Source: Methanosarcina baikalica
GTDB lineage: Archaea; Halobacteriota; Methanosarcinia; Methanosarcinales; Methanosarcinaceae
DNA length: 64,000 nt
Direction: 5' to 3'
Assembly: GCF_031461075.1 (NCBI RefSeq)
Contig: NZ_JAVKPK010000012.1
Location: forward strand, 1 to 64,000
The position numbers and the translations under genes were made by a program. Numbering within the stretch: the stretch's first letter is position 1; the number at the start of each line of letters is the position of its first letter. This document shows positions 8,555 to 16,801 of the stretch, in pieces. The notes beneath the pieces were generated by a model. It saw only the letters and a list, made by a program, of their open reading frames with translations, had not been told where the DNA came from and did not search any database.

Positions 8555-9254
8555 TAAGCTCACCACCCAGCCGAATCTCAGGTTTGTCCTCTCCAATCAC
8601 AATAACGTAATCTTCAATTGTTTCGAAATCCTTTTCCCCGGAAATCGCAACCATATTGTGCCTGGAACTCTTAACTTCCCTGATCTCCGTGATCTTTCCA
8701 ATTTCTCCTGAGTGCGGGCCGCCTACTATCATTGCCAGGTTGCCGACCTTGAACTGAAGGTGTTTTACGACCTGTTTATCAGGAATTGAGAGAATCAGAG
8801 AGTCCTTTGTCCCGTACTCGTGAGAACCAAGAATATTGGTTCCGTCGTTCAGGTTAAGCTGCACTTTTCCTCCCTTGAGGACAACCTTGTTGTTGATTCT
8901 ACACAGCTTGTTCACCTGCATTTCATTCAATTTGTGGAGTGTCAGACGCCCCTTATCATCCTGGAGCATCCTGTATGCTTCGTTTACGAGCGGGAGTGTA
9001 ATTACATCAAAGAGCCCCACCGGGAATCTCAGGTCTTTTCTGGGAATTCCATCCACAAGAACCTTACCTTCCGAGAGGATCCTTTTACCTTCCCTGCTGT
9101 TATTCACAAGCTTGAGAATGTCTCGGATTATGATTCCGAGAGGAAGACTGCGTGCCTGGCTGTGAGTTCCCGGGCGGGTGGTGGAGACCCACTTATAACC
9201 TTTTCTCCCGACCTTCCAGCTTTTTGGGATTGATAATCTTTTCTGGTGTGTCAC
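8547..9254 (-). CDS. rps4e: Small subunit ribosomal protein S4e
   Basis: The 235-residue eS4 has the N-terminal HQKRLSIPKSW motif, an S4 RNA-binding domain around residues 40-100 (ILSEGKVLVDGIPRKD) and a C-terminal KOW-like part with the GGPHSGEIGKI loop. It occurs only in archaea and eukaryotes. The GTG start is preceded by AGGTGA at good spacing. Confidence 0.96.
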   Translation of the reverse strand: MTHQKRLSIPKSWKVGRKGYKWVSTTRPGTHSQARSLPLGIIIRDILKLVNNSREGKRILSEGKVLVDGIPRKDLRFPVGLFDVITLPLVNEAYRMLQDDKGRLTLHKLNEMQVNKLCRINNKVVLKGGKVQLNLNDGTNILGSHEYGTKDSLILSIPDKQVVKHLQFKVGNLAMIVGGPHSGEIGKITEIREVKSSRHNMVAISGEKDFETIEDYVIVIGEDKPEIRLGGELSE

Positions 9255-9267
9255 AAAATCACCTGCC

Positions 9268-9618
9268 TCACTTCTTAATGCTTGATGCTCTGCGCCCGTC
9301 TTTTAGTTCCAGTTTTGTGATCATAACGTTGGAGGGATAGATGGGTCTTGGGACTTCGGTGCCGTCCACTTTGGTGGAAATTACTCCGTCCACGGAAATT
9401 GTGCTGTCCCGAAGAGAAACGGCCTGGACCTTTCCTTCAGTGCCCTTAAAATCTCCACGCATAACCTTCACGGTGTCTCCCGCGATGACTGCAGCGCTTC
9501 TTGTACCATACTCCTTGGAGAGTACTTCACTGAGCCTTGCACCCATGAATTTTTGTCTGATGTGCAGAGGCGCATTATATCTTGCTTTTCTCTGCTTTCT
9601 TGGCTGTTTTGATACCAT
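9268..9618 (-). CDS. rpl24: Large subunit ribosomal protein L24
   Basis: The 116-residue uL24 begins MVSKQPRKQRKARYNAPLHI at the ATG at 9618, five bases after GAGGTGG; an upstream ATG at 9636 overlaps L14 and lacks a site. A KOW motif (KVMRGDFKGTEGKV) is present. The protein is an assembly initiator for the large subunit. Confidence 0.96.
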   Translation of the reverse strand: MVSKQPRKQRKARYNAPLHIRQKFMGARLSEVLSKEYGTRSAAVIAGDTVKVMRGDFKGTEGKVQAVSLRDSTISVDGVISTKVDGTEVPRPIYPSNVMITKLELKDGRRASSIKK

Positions 9619-9628
9619 AATCGCCACC

Positions 9629-10027
9629 TCAGACAATAATAGATGCCGTGGTCCCGATTTTGGGGAACCTCTCAGCTACTTCTCTTGCCACAGGACCTTT
9701 TATGTCCGTGCCTTTTGGAATTCCGTCTTCGTCGGTGATTACCATCGCATTGTCCTCAAAGGACACATGCAGCCCATCAGGACGGCGGAATTCCTGTTTC
9801 TGGCGAACCACCACTGCGAGGAGAACCTGTTTCCTCATTTCGGGTGTGCCTTTCTTTACTGAGACGACGCACATGTCGCCAATTCCTGCGCAGGGCATTC
9901 TGTTTTTGACTCCCCTGTACTTCTTGACAGAGATAATCTCAACGACCTTGGCCCCTGTGTTGTCTACACACTGAATCTTGGCGCCTGCGTTCAGAGCCCT
10001 TGGGATGCTGGAGCGTATGCCTTTCAT
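9629..10027 (-). CDS. rpl14: Large subunit ribosomal protein L14
   Basis: The 132-residue product starts MKGIRSSIPRALNAGAKIQ and holds the signature CVDNTGAKVVEIISVKKYRG. uL14 forms an intersubunit bridge. The ATG overlaps the S17 stop codon as ATGA, so the two genes are translationally coupled. Confidence 0.97.
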   Translation of the reverse strand: MKGIRSSIPRALNAGAKIQCVDNTGAKVVEIISVKKYRGVKNRMPCAGIGDMCVVSVKKGTPEMRKQVLLAVVVRQKQEFRRPDGLHVSFEDNAMVITDEDGIPKGTDIKGPVAREVAERFPKIGTTASIIV

Positions 10028-10353
10028 TTGGGCACCTCCGCCTTGACTACCACATAGGACTTGGTCTTGCTTATACGCCTGCATTCTGCGATCGTGACAA
10101 TATCACCGACTTTTGCGGAAATGCAAGGCGGGTTGTGTGCGTGAACCTTCGAGCGTCTCTTCTCGTATCTCTGGTATTTCGGCACCATTTTCATGTATTG
10201 CCTTTCAATAACTACCGTATTGTCCATCTTGCTGCTGACCACGGTACCCACAAGGATTTGACCTCTTACAGGAAGTGTTCCGTGGAAGGGACAGTATAAA
10301 TCGTCACATTCTTCTGATGGCGCCGGTATATTCAATCCAATGTCTCTTGCCAT
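10024..10353 (-). CDS. rps17: Small subunit ribosomal protein S17
   Basis: The 109-residue archaeal uS17 carries the extra N-terminal segment (NIPAPSEECDDLYCPFHG) before the OB fold, in which LVGTVVSSKMDNTVVIERQY is the conserved first half. It binds 16S rRNA early in assembly. It begins four bases after the RNase P protein gene. Confidence 0.97.
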   Translation of the reverse strand: MARDIGLNIPAPSEECDDLYCPFHGTLPVRGQILVGTVVSSKMDNTVVIERQYMKMVPKYQRYEKRRSKVHAHNPPCISAKVGDIVTIAECRRISKTKSYVVVKAEVPK

Positions 10354-10357
10354 GAGT

Positions 10358-10690
10358 TTAGCCCCATTTACGTAATTTTTTGATGTTCTTGATCCGATTC
10401 TCGGGTTGTGAGAGCAGCAGGTTTCCCTGAATTTTAACGAGCATATCGGATCTGCGGCCTTTTTCTGAGAGCTCAGCAGGGATCCGGAAGAGAATTTCCG
10501 AATCCGCCTTTGGAATCTTCAGTTCCCGCGACTTCGAGTTTTCTACGATTAACATATTTTTTGTTTCGTTTATCACTCGTCCACGGGTCCCTGTCAATGA
10601 TGGATTAGTGGAACGAATCACCTTAATTTCTAGCCCTATCAATTCATGATAGATAAGGGTAGAAGGTATTATTTCCACTTTAGATTTCAT
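10358..10690 (-). CDS. rnp1: Ribonuclease P protein component 1 (Rpp29/Pop4)
   Basis: The 110-residue protein has the Sm-like beta barrel of archaeal Rpp29: YHELIGLEIKVIRSTNPSL, then GRVINETKNMLIVE and a REL-KIPKADSEILFRI stretch. It is a subunit of the RNA-based RNase P that trims tRNA 5' ends. Its location between L29 and S17 is standard in euryarchaea. It overlaps the L29 end by 11 bases. The same window also encodes a HARP-type RNase P homologue at 37,337. Confidence 0.95.
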   Translation of the reverse strand: MKSKVEIIPSTLIYHELIGLEIKVIRSTNPSLTGTRGRVINETKNMLIVENSKSRELKIPKADSEILFRIPAELSEKGRRSDMLVKIQGNLLLSQPENRIKNIKKLRKWG

Positions 10691-10883
10691 TTAGCTCATG
10701 CTGAATTGTCTTTATCCGGGCAATGGTTCTCCTGATCTCGCCGATCCGACCCGGATTGTCAGGAGCCCCGCCTGCAGAGGTAAGAGCACGTTCCCTGATC
10801 AGCTCATTTTTCAGGGTATCGAGCTCGTCAGCCCTTTCCTCAAGTGACATGGTCCGGATTTCACTGGTTCTAAGGATTGCCAT
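10680..10883 (-). CDS. rpl29: Large subunit ribosomal protein L29
   Basis: The 67-residue two-helix protein starts MAILRTSEIRTMSLEERADE and ends in the RTIARIKTIQHEL motif of uL29, which lies at the exit of the peptide tunnel. Its ATG shares a base with the S3 stop (TAATG), indicating coupled translation. Confidence 0.96.
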   Translation of the reverse strand: MAILRTSEIRTMSLEERADELDTLKNELIRERALTSAGGAPDNPGRIGEIRRTIARIKTIQHELNEI

Positions 10884-11812
10884 TATTCCTTAGCCTCCTT
10901 GTGAACCCGTGCCATCGGATGCCAGTAGTCGTAGCTCTCATGCTTGTGCTGCCAGACACCATTGACCTGTCTTCGGACTTCTTCCGAGCCCTCGACATAG
11001 ATAAGTTCGGCTTCTTCAAAGTCTTCGGATGCCTCAGGCTGGGCTTCTTCCTCAGCTTCCTTAGGTTCCTCGACGACTTCGACTACCTCTACAACTTTCT
11101 CGGGTGCTACTGCAGGAGCTTTGGGTTTTGCCGCGCGTTCCTTTTTAGGGGCTTCAGCAGATTTCTCAACCGACTTTTCGGCAGGCTTTTCAGCGGGCTG
11201 CTCATCGACAATCTCGCTTGCTTCCTTCATCCTGAAGGAGTCAGGCAGGACAACGTCCGGCTGAATAATCCTGACTTTACACCCAAGGGTTCCGAGCTTT
11301 TTGATTGCTACTGCAAACCCTTCGTCTACGACCTCTTGTACAGGATGTCCGGAATGCTTTACGTGTCCATCAATGAATTTTTCAACTCTTGACCTGGAAC
11401 CTGTAAGCTTGCCAGAGATTATGACTTCACAGCCGAGTGCGCCGGCACTCATGACTGCACGAATGGTGTTGTGTCCAGCCTTTCTGAAGTACCATCCTCT
11501 TTCAATTGAAGATGCAAGCCTGGACGCCATCATCTGGGCGTTAAGTTCAGGTCTCTTAACTTCCTGGGCGTCAATCTGCGGGTTTTCGAGGTTGTATTTG
11601 GTTGCAACGTCCCGGGTAAGCTTTCTGATGACCTTCCCGGCTTTCCCGATTACCATTCCCGGCTTTTCGGAATAGATAACAATCTGGGTGCCCATTGGGG
11701 TCCTGTTAAGTTCCATGCCGCCGTATCCAGCTCTGTTCAGCTGTTCTGCGAAATACTCGTCCATGGAGGCCTTGACATACCCATCATTGACGAACTTTCT
11801 CTCTATTGCCAT
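10883..11812 (-). CDS. rps3: Small subunit ribosomal protein S3 with long acidic tail
   Basis: The first 210 residues are a normal archaeal uS3 with a KH domain (IVIYSEKPGMVIGKAGKVIR). The rest, to residue 309, is a low-complexity tail rich in Ala, Pro, Lys and Glu (for example EKPAEKSVEKSAEAPKKERA) ending in a more ordered stretch that contains Trp, His and Tyr residues. Archaeal S3 is usually near 210-260 residues, so this one is long; the tail is probably disordered in part. The protein helps form the mRNA entry site. Confidence 0.96.
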   Translation of the reverse strand: MAIERKFVNDGYVKASMDEYFAEQLNRAGYGGMELNRTPMGTQIVIYSEKPGMVIGKAGKVIRKLTRDVATKYNLENPQIDAQEVKRPELNAQMMASRLASSIERGWYFRKAGHNTIRAVMSAGALGCEVIISGKLTGSRSRVEKFIDGHVKHSGHPVQEVVDEGFAVAIKKLGTLGCKVRIIQPDVVLPDSFRMKEASEIVDEQPAEKPAEKSVEKSAEAPKKERAAKPKAPAVAPEKVVEVVEVVEEPKEAEEEAQPEASEDFEEAELIYVEGSEEVRRQVNGVWQHKHESYDYWHPMARVHKEAKE

Positions 11813-12268
11813 TTAGCGCACCTCGGAAAGAATCATCTCGATATTTACAGTTTCCGTGTCTTTGGGAGTAGCCCGTCCTCTGGCTCTCGGCATAAACCCG
11901 TGAATTACCCTTCCGCGCTGAATAGCAACATGGGTAATATACATGTTTGCGGGTTCAAGGCCTTTATACTCGGCATTGCTTTCTGCGTTTTTCAGGACTT
12001 TGAGGATCTCCTTTGATGCATTGACAGGGTATCTGCCTGCAGCCATTGGACCTTTCCTGTGCCCTGTGCCTTCGTGGTGTCTCTTGAAGGGTACTGCCTT
12101 TTTAAGGGCAATTACGTCTTCCAGATACGACCTTGCTTCAGCAGCTTTCATGCCTTTGATTTTGCAACAGATCTCACGGGACTTTTTAGGGGAAATGTGA
12201 AGTTCAGAACCCATCGCCTTAGAGGTAATCTCAGGGTCTCCATTAACTGAATAATCAATTCTTGCCAT
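11813..12268 (-). CDS. rpl22: Large subunit ribosomal protein L22
   Basis: The 151-residue archaeal uL22 (eukaryotic L17) starts MARIDYSVNGDPEITSKAMG at 12,268; a GAGGTGA site is seven bases upstream, better spaced for this ATG than for the one at 12,274. The tip of the tunnel-lining loop is in RVIHGFMPRARGRATP. Its stop abuts the S3 start. Confidence 0.95.
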   Translation of the reverse strand: MARIDYSVNGDPEITSKAMGSELHISPKKSREICCKIKGMKAAEARSYLEDVIALKKAVPFKRHHEGTGHRKGPMAAGRYPVNASKEILKVLKNAESNAEYKGLEPANMYITHVAIQRGRVIHGFMPRARGRATPKDTETVNIEMILSEVR

Positions 12269-12279
12269 TCCCATTCACC

Positions 12280-12690
12280 TCATTTCAGCGGCACGAACCT
12301 GCTTGAACGGGTTGCTCCCACGCCGGCACTGCCGTGTGAAACCTTTGATCTTGTGGGTGCAAATTCTCCGAAGCGGTGTCCGACCATTTCAGGCTGGAGT
12401 TCCACACTTATAAATTCTTTTCCGTTGTGGATTTCAATAGTCTGCCCGATCATTTCTGGAAGGATGATAAGATCTCTGTGGTGAGTCCTAACTTTCTTTC
12501 CTTCCTTGAACTCGTGCAGAACTTTTTTCTGCCCGTCTGTGAACCCGCGTTTGATGCTCCTGCGCTCTCTTGAAGGCAGAAGTTCTGCAAACTCTTCAAT
12601 ACTCAGTTCCTGAAGTTCTGAGACGGTTTTCCCGCGGTAGGTGAACTCACCCTTTCTCTTCGGTAACCTTGATGATGATTTTTTTACCAT
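12280..12690 (-). CDS. rps19: Small subunit ribosomal protein S19
   Basis: The 136-residue uS19 has the archaeal N-terminal extension and the conserved HHRDLIILPEMIGQTIEIHN and GHRFGEFAPTR segments that contact 16S rRNA in the head. A GAGGGG site lies ahead of the ATG. Confidence 0.97.
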   Translation of the reverse strand: MVKKSSSRLPKRKGEFTYRGKTVSELQELSIEEFAELLPSRERRSIKRGFTDGQKKVLHEFKEGKKVRTHHRDLIILPEMIGQTIEIHNGKEFISVELQPEMVGHRFGEFAPTRSKVSHGSAGVGATRSSRFVPLK

Positions 12691-12705
12691 AACGAATACC
12701 CCTCA

Positions 12706-13422
12706 TCAGCGCTTCATTCCGGTCCTTCTTGCTGCAATCAGTCCGACCTTTCTTCCGGGCGGGGCGTTTCTGCTAACAGTTGTGGGCTTTCCCGGGTGTT
12801 TCCAGGCACCTCCACCGAACGGATGGTCACGTGGGTTCATGGCAACACCTGAAACTCTGGGATACTTTGCAGCTCTTGTTTTCAGCTTGTGATACTTTTT
12901 CCCGGCTTTGAGCCATGGTCTGTCTACTCTGCCGCCCCCTGCAACAATACCTACAACTGCCCTGCACATTGGGTTAAGCCATTTGATAGAACCTGAAGGC
13001 ATTGCTATTGCAGTCCTGGTTGGCTCATGAGTTACAACAGTTGCATATACCCCAGAGGAACGGACGAATTTACCGCCGTCATTTGGCTTTGATTCTATAT
13101 TGCAGACAAAGAAACCTTCGGGCACGTTTCCGATAGGAACTATATTTCCTGGCTTAACCTCAGCATCGTCTCCGCACTCTATTATGTTTCCGACTGCAAC
13201 ACCCTCGGAAGCCAACAGGAAAAGTTCTTCCCCGTTTTCAAATGCAACTTTTGCAATTGGGGCTGAGCGGGCAGGGTCGTGCTCGATGTCTATAACTTTC
13301 CCTTGAAGGGAAGTATTTTCATCAACACGGGGATGCCTCAGATCTGCCTTGTACTTGTGAGAAGGAGCTCTGTAGGTCGGAGTACCTCTACCCCTATTTT
13401 GTGATATGATTCTTTTACCCAT
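12706..13422 (-). CDS. rpl2: Large subunit ribosomal protein L2
   Basis: The 238-residue uL2 contains the peptidyl-transferase-centre segment with the key histidine in VAMNPRDHPFGGGAWKHPGK. It starts MGKRIISQNRGRGTPTYRAP after a GAGGTG site. It is essential for subunit joining and peptidyl transfer. Confidence 0.98.
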   Translation of the reverse strand: MGKRIISQNRGRGTPTYRAPSHKYKADLRHPRVDENTSLQGKVIDIEHDPARSAPIAKVAFENGEELFLLASEGVAVGNIIECGDDAEVKPGNIVPIGNVPEGFFVCNIESKPNDGGKFVRSSGVYATVVTHEPTRTAIAMPSGSIKWLNPMCRAVVGIVAGGGRVDRPWLKAGKKYHKLKTRAAKYPRVSGVAMNPRDHPFGGGAWKHPGKPTTVSRNAPPGRKVGLIAARRTGMKR

Positions 13423-13432
13423 ACATCACACC

Positions 13433-13681
13433 TCACATCAGTCCTATTCGGGTTGCAATCTCGTGTGCCGATTCAGGCTCTTCGAATGCCAGGATTGCTT
13501 TTTTCGTGCCCTTCATAGTTGTCATGGTCCGCACGGACTTTACTTTGAACCCGTACAGTTTTTCAACATCCTCTACGATCTGCTTTTTGTTTGACCTGGT
13601 ATCCACGATAAACTGGAGCTTGTTTTCGTCAAGCAACATCATCGCTTTTTCAGTAACAAAAGGATATTTGATGGAATTCAT
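13433..13681 (-). CDS. rpl23: Large subunit ribosomal protein L23
   Basis: The 82-residue archaeal uL23 opens with IKYPFVTEKAMMLLDENKLQ. It sits at the tunnel exit and docks SRP and Sec components. Start and L4 stop overlap as ATGA. Confidence 0.97.
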   Translation of the reverse strand: MNSIKYPFVTEKAMMLLDENKLQFIVDTRSNKKQIVEDVEKLYGFKVKSVRTMTTMKGTKKAILAFEEPESAHEIATRIGLM

Positions 13682-14439
13682 TGGAATGCACCCTCCAGCT
13701 TCTCAATTGCAGATTCTGTCCAGATAGTAAGGCGCCCTGCATGAGTACCCGGTGCGAGCAGCTCGGCATTCAGTGAATTCACTGTTACGACGTCTACCCC
13801 GGACAGGTTTCTTGCAGCTTTCAGGATAGGAGCATTTTCCCCTGCGACAATCAGGATGCTCTTTTTGTGCTTGTATTTCCTGCCTCTGAGCTTACCGCGG
13901 CCGGCTCTGATGTGCCTTCCGTATTTTGCCCTGAGAACGTCTTCGTAGACTCCGACAGCCTGCAGGAAGTCTATTACCTGCTTTATTTTATTCAGGTCTT
14001 CAAGAGCGTTTTCTGTAACAATCGGAAGCTCGGCTTCAAAGATATGGCCTCTCAGGCTTACGAGAGTCGGGTCCCGGGTTGCTGCTATTGCAGAGCGAAT
14101 TGCATAGCGACGTTCCTTAGTGTTGACTTTCTCGCTTCTGTCAGCTTCGGGTTTTGGCGGGTGGGCTCTTCTTCCGCCTCTTGCGTGCGGGACTCTTGCA
14201 GCTCTGCTGCTATTTATAAGCCTTGGAATCTGGGCAACACCCCTTCCGGATCCCCAGGATCGTGCAGAAGTATCCATTCCTGCGTAGAGACGGGGACCGT
14301 AGGGCTGAAGCCTGTTTGCCTGTGCCGCAAGCACTGCCTTTTTTATCAGGTCAGGGCGGTAATCCACATCAAACACGTCAGGAAGCTCAATTTCCCTGAC
14401 AACCTTCCCTGTAAGGTCTATTGTTTTTGCTGTAGCCAT
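13678..14439 (-). CDS. rpl4: Large subunit ribosomal protein L4 (L1e family)
   Basis: The 253-residue archaeal/eukaryotic type uL4 has the tunnel-lining loop in GRGVAQIPRLINSSRAARVP and the RRAHPPKPEADRSEKVNTKE stretch. In archaea and bacteria L4 can also regulate its own operon; nothing in the sequence proves that here. Six bases separate it from L3. Confidence 0.97.
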   Translation of the reverse strand: MATAKTIDLTGKVVREIELPDVFDVDYRPDLIKKAVLAAQANRLQPYGPRLYAGMDTSARSWGSGRGVAQIPRLINSSRAARVPHARGGRRAHPPKPEADRSEKVNTKERRYAIRSAIAATRDPTLVSLRGHIFEAELPIVTENALEDLNKIKQVIDFLQAVGVYEDVLRAKYGRHIRAGRGKLRGRKYKHKKSILIVAGENAPILKAARNLSGVDVVTVNSLNAELLAPGTHAGRLTIWTESAIEKLEGAFQ

Positions 14440-14445
14440 TTAACT

Positions 14446-15459
14446 TCACCCCTGCTTGGATTCCCTGCTTATGTGAAGGATATTCGGTTCGCCAAGGTCA
14501 GCTTTCTTTGCCCTGATAGGGTCTCTGAGTCTGATAAGCCTCTTGGAAGGTCCGGGAACACTGCCTTTGATCAGCACATACTCCCCACGGACAAGGCCGT
14601 AGTTCAGGAAACCGCCGTCAGGAGTGATTTCTGCCCCGTCGGATCCGATCTTAAGGATGCGCTTGTTGAACTCGGTCCTCTGGTGATATCCCATCTGACC
14701 CATCTGGGGAACTCTCCAGGAAACATGAGCAGGATGCCAGGGACCAAGAGTACCGATCTGCCTGAGGCTGCCCTGCCTGGAGTGCTTGCCTTTCATCAGC
14801 TGGATACCCCAGCGCTTGACAGGACCCTGGGTACCTTTTCCGATGGTAATTGCGGCTGTGTCAACAAGTATTCCGGTCTTGAAAACGTCAGTAACTCTTA
14901 CAAGGGTACCAAGAATCGACTTTGCGTACTCGAATTTGGTGTTGAGGTCCCTGGCGCTAATTCCGGATTCCATGATATCGGGCGTCTTTTTAGGGACACC
15001 GGTAAGACTCTTTGGCAGGGTATAGGTAACTGCCCTGATATCACTTACTTTGCCTTCGTCGATCAGTTTCCCAATCGTTTCAAGGGTTTCGGCCAGGTTC
15101 TCAGCTGCCGGTACATGGATCCTGCGTTTGAGTTCAGGATCGAGATCTGCTGCCCATACCTCTGCGATTGCCTTTTCCCCGGTGCTGTCTTCTGTGTAAG
15201 CCCGGATTGCTGCAACCCTTATTGCAGGAGTTTCGATGACAGTCACCGGCACGGAAATTTCCATACCCTGGGTAAGGCTGTACTTTATGTCATCAACCAT
15301 GATCACGTGGGTCATCCCCACTTTGTACCCTGCAAAACTCTGTAACCTTGGTTCACCTGTAGCTTCCGGCCAGGCCCTGAACCGTGGAATGTGGCTCTTT
15401 GCCCTTTTGCGCGGACTGAATGCGAGGGAACCTCGTTTTGGTCGGTGTATGCTTGCCAT
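14446..15459 (-). CDS. rpl3: Large subunit ribosomal protein L3
   Basis: The 337-residue archaeal uL3 starts MASIHRPKRGSLAFSPRKRA and holds the KGKHSRQGSLRQIGTLGPWH stretch near the peptidyl transferase centre. It is the first gene of the cluster. GGAG lies 8 bases before the ATG. No gene of the SPOUT methyltransferase type often found upstream in euryarchaea is present. Confidence 0.97.
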   Translation of the reverse strand: MASIHRPKRGSLAFSPRKRAKSHIPRFRAWPEATGEPRLQSFAGYKVGMTHVIMVDDIKYSLTQGMEISVPVTVIETPAIRVAAIRAYTEDSTGEKAIAEVWAADLDPELKRRIHVPAAENLAETLETIGKLIDEGKVSDIRAVTYTLPKSLTGVPKKTPDIMESGISARDLNTKFEYAKSILGTLVRVTDVFKTGILVDTAAITIGKGTQGPVKRWGIQLMKGKHSRQGSLRQIGTLGPWHPAHVSWRVPQMGQMGYHQRTEFNKRILKIGSDGAEITPDGGFLNYGLVRGEYVLIKGSVPGPSKRLIRLRDPIRAKKADLGEPNILHISRESKQG

Positions 15460-15761
15460 ATTTCTACTCCGTAAATTTCAATTGAAATACCAGCCCCTCC
15501 GGTCGGCACAACTTGAGTGGCAAAAGAAAAACGCACTGGATTCCCCGAACGCTACCAGGTGGGGGAGGGATGACTTTCAGACCTGCCTGGCAAGAATTGC
15601 CTCGAGCAGACCAGAGCTTTATGCTCCCGGTACCCTAATTCCTTCAGGCATCTGCAAATATCCGATCCTCTTCCTAGCTTGTCTAGCAGGAGCATACGCT
15701 TAAAGGACCGATTTCACGATCCTGGCAGACCCAAATCCAGGCATCCGGCCCTGATTTGAAA

Positions 15762-15850
15762 CATTCAGTAATCTGATTTGAAACTTCAGTATTCAGTAAC
15801 CTGATTTGAACTCAGTAACCTGATTGAAACTTCAGTATTCAGTGACTGCA
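15762..15850. repeat. Imperfect short tandem repeats upstream of L3
   Basis: The phrases cagtaatctgatttgaaac, cagtaacctgatttgaactc and cagtaacctgattgaaac follow one another, interleaved with two copies of ttcagtattcagt. The unit is about 20-30 bases with small indels. It lies in what would be the L3 leader if transcription begins near 16,100. Confidence 0.7.
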
Positions 15851-15891
15851 ACCGCGGCTCATCGAAAACCTGAACAGTTTCGTGCGATTTT

Positions 15892-15908
15892 AGGCGCCGT
15901 AACGGCGC
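15892..15908. promoter_or_regulatory. GC-rich hairpin in the L3 upstream region
   Basis: ggcgcc-gtaac-ggcgcc is a perfect 6-bp stem with a 5-base loop, standing out from AT-rich surroundings. It could be a structured leader element of the ribosomal transcript or a terminator for another unit. There is no direct evidence for either. Confidence 0.4.
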
Positions 15909-16119
15909 CAAAAGCGGGCGTTTCAAAGCATTGGCCCTTTGACACTCATGTTGATCCGACTTTTCTCACTGGTTTATCTTCAATGCAGGAAATTCTACCG
16001 AATCAACGGCAGAAACCCCATCTTTCCTGGGAACTTCCAGGAAGTTAGCATTAAGCATCACATTGATATGATTAGATAATTTCAAGCAATAAAGTGCATG
16101 AAATCTCCATCTCGGATGT

Positions 16120-16150
16120 ACTTTGCCTTTAAATAGCACATCTAATATAT
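16120..16150 (-). promoter_or_regulatory. Candidate promoter of the ribosomal protein cluster
   Basis: On the minus strand the sequence reads ATATTAGATGTGCTAT followed by TTAAAGGC, with AT-rich boxes on both sides. The 16 bases at 16,134-16,149 are repeated exactly in the secY upstream region in the same orientation. If this is the start region, the L3 leader would be about 650 bases long, which is unusual; a second promoter closer to L3 is possible. Confidence 0.35.
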
Positions 16151-16364
16151 AAAGCCTTTGTAGGAAAAAAGGGGAATTTTGAAAGAAGAATCAGTCACAG
16201 GTGAGAAAAAAGTAGATAAATCACAAGTTTAGAGTTCAGAATTATTGGATCTAAGAATTGAAACATGGAATCCAGCCATAAAAATGCCAACCACAATTAA
16301 TAACCAAATCGGGATTTAAAAGTCTGATTAGAAGATACAAGAATGGTATATTATACATAGCCAT

Positions 16365-16451
16365 TTACAGAAAGAAACTTGAAAATATAGTTGCTGTAAA
16401 ATTGAAAAATAAAAGCAGAATTGCAAGATTAAAAGAACTGCTAAGAAGTTG
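16365..16451 (-). pseudogene. Remnant of a small hydrophobic membrane protein gene
   Basis: The minus strand encodes a short piece reading QLLSSSFNLAILLLFFNFTA before a stop. This matches the C-terminal part of the 84-residue protein at 24,717-24,971 (NLSSSFNAAILPLLFSFVAI), with DNA similarity over about 65 bases. The rest of the gene is gone. It shows the family has been duplicated and lost within this locus. Confidence 0.6.
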
Positions 16452-16801
16452 ACTTCATATTAGGATTTGAAAGGTTTTCTTTTTAAAGATACAACACTGG
16501 ACTGGACCTACTAACTTTTATCAACAACTTTATTCGTCTTTTGAGTGAAAGTGATATGTAATATCATAAGAAGTGAACTACCTCTCTAAAGACTTGAGGG
16601 TGAACGCTTCTTCCTGGAAATAACCTCTCCTAAAAAATTACTGGCATAATAGCCGGGATTTCGTGAAATGTTTTGCATTATAAATCCAGGAATATCAAAA
16701 AGCAAAACACATAAGTCATGATGATATATCTGCACATTATCCAGAAATTATGTAACCAGTAGAATGGTAGATAAAAACGCTGAAAAAGGAGATTAAAAAA
16801 A

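Larger units (their letters stand above)
15460..16801. other. Upstream region of the ribosomal cluster
   Basis: About 1.3 kb with no intact gene. It contains short imperfect tandem repeats of ttcagtattcagtaacctga at 15,762-15,850, a GC hairpin at 15,892-15,908, a candidate promoter near 16,130 and a decayed remnant of a membrane protein at 16,365. Open frames within 15,460-16,050 have no recognisable product. Confidence 0.6.

Noticed and set aside
13867..15345. Plus-strand 492-codon frame opposite L4 and L3
   Set aside because: It is the antisense shadow of two certain ribosomal protein genes.
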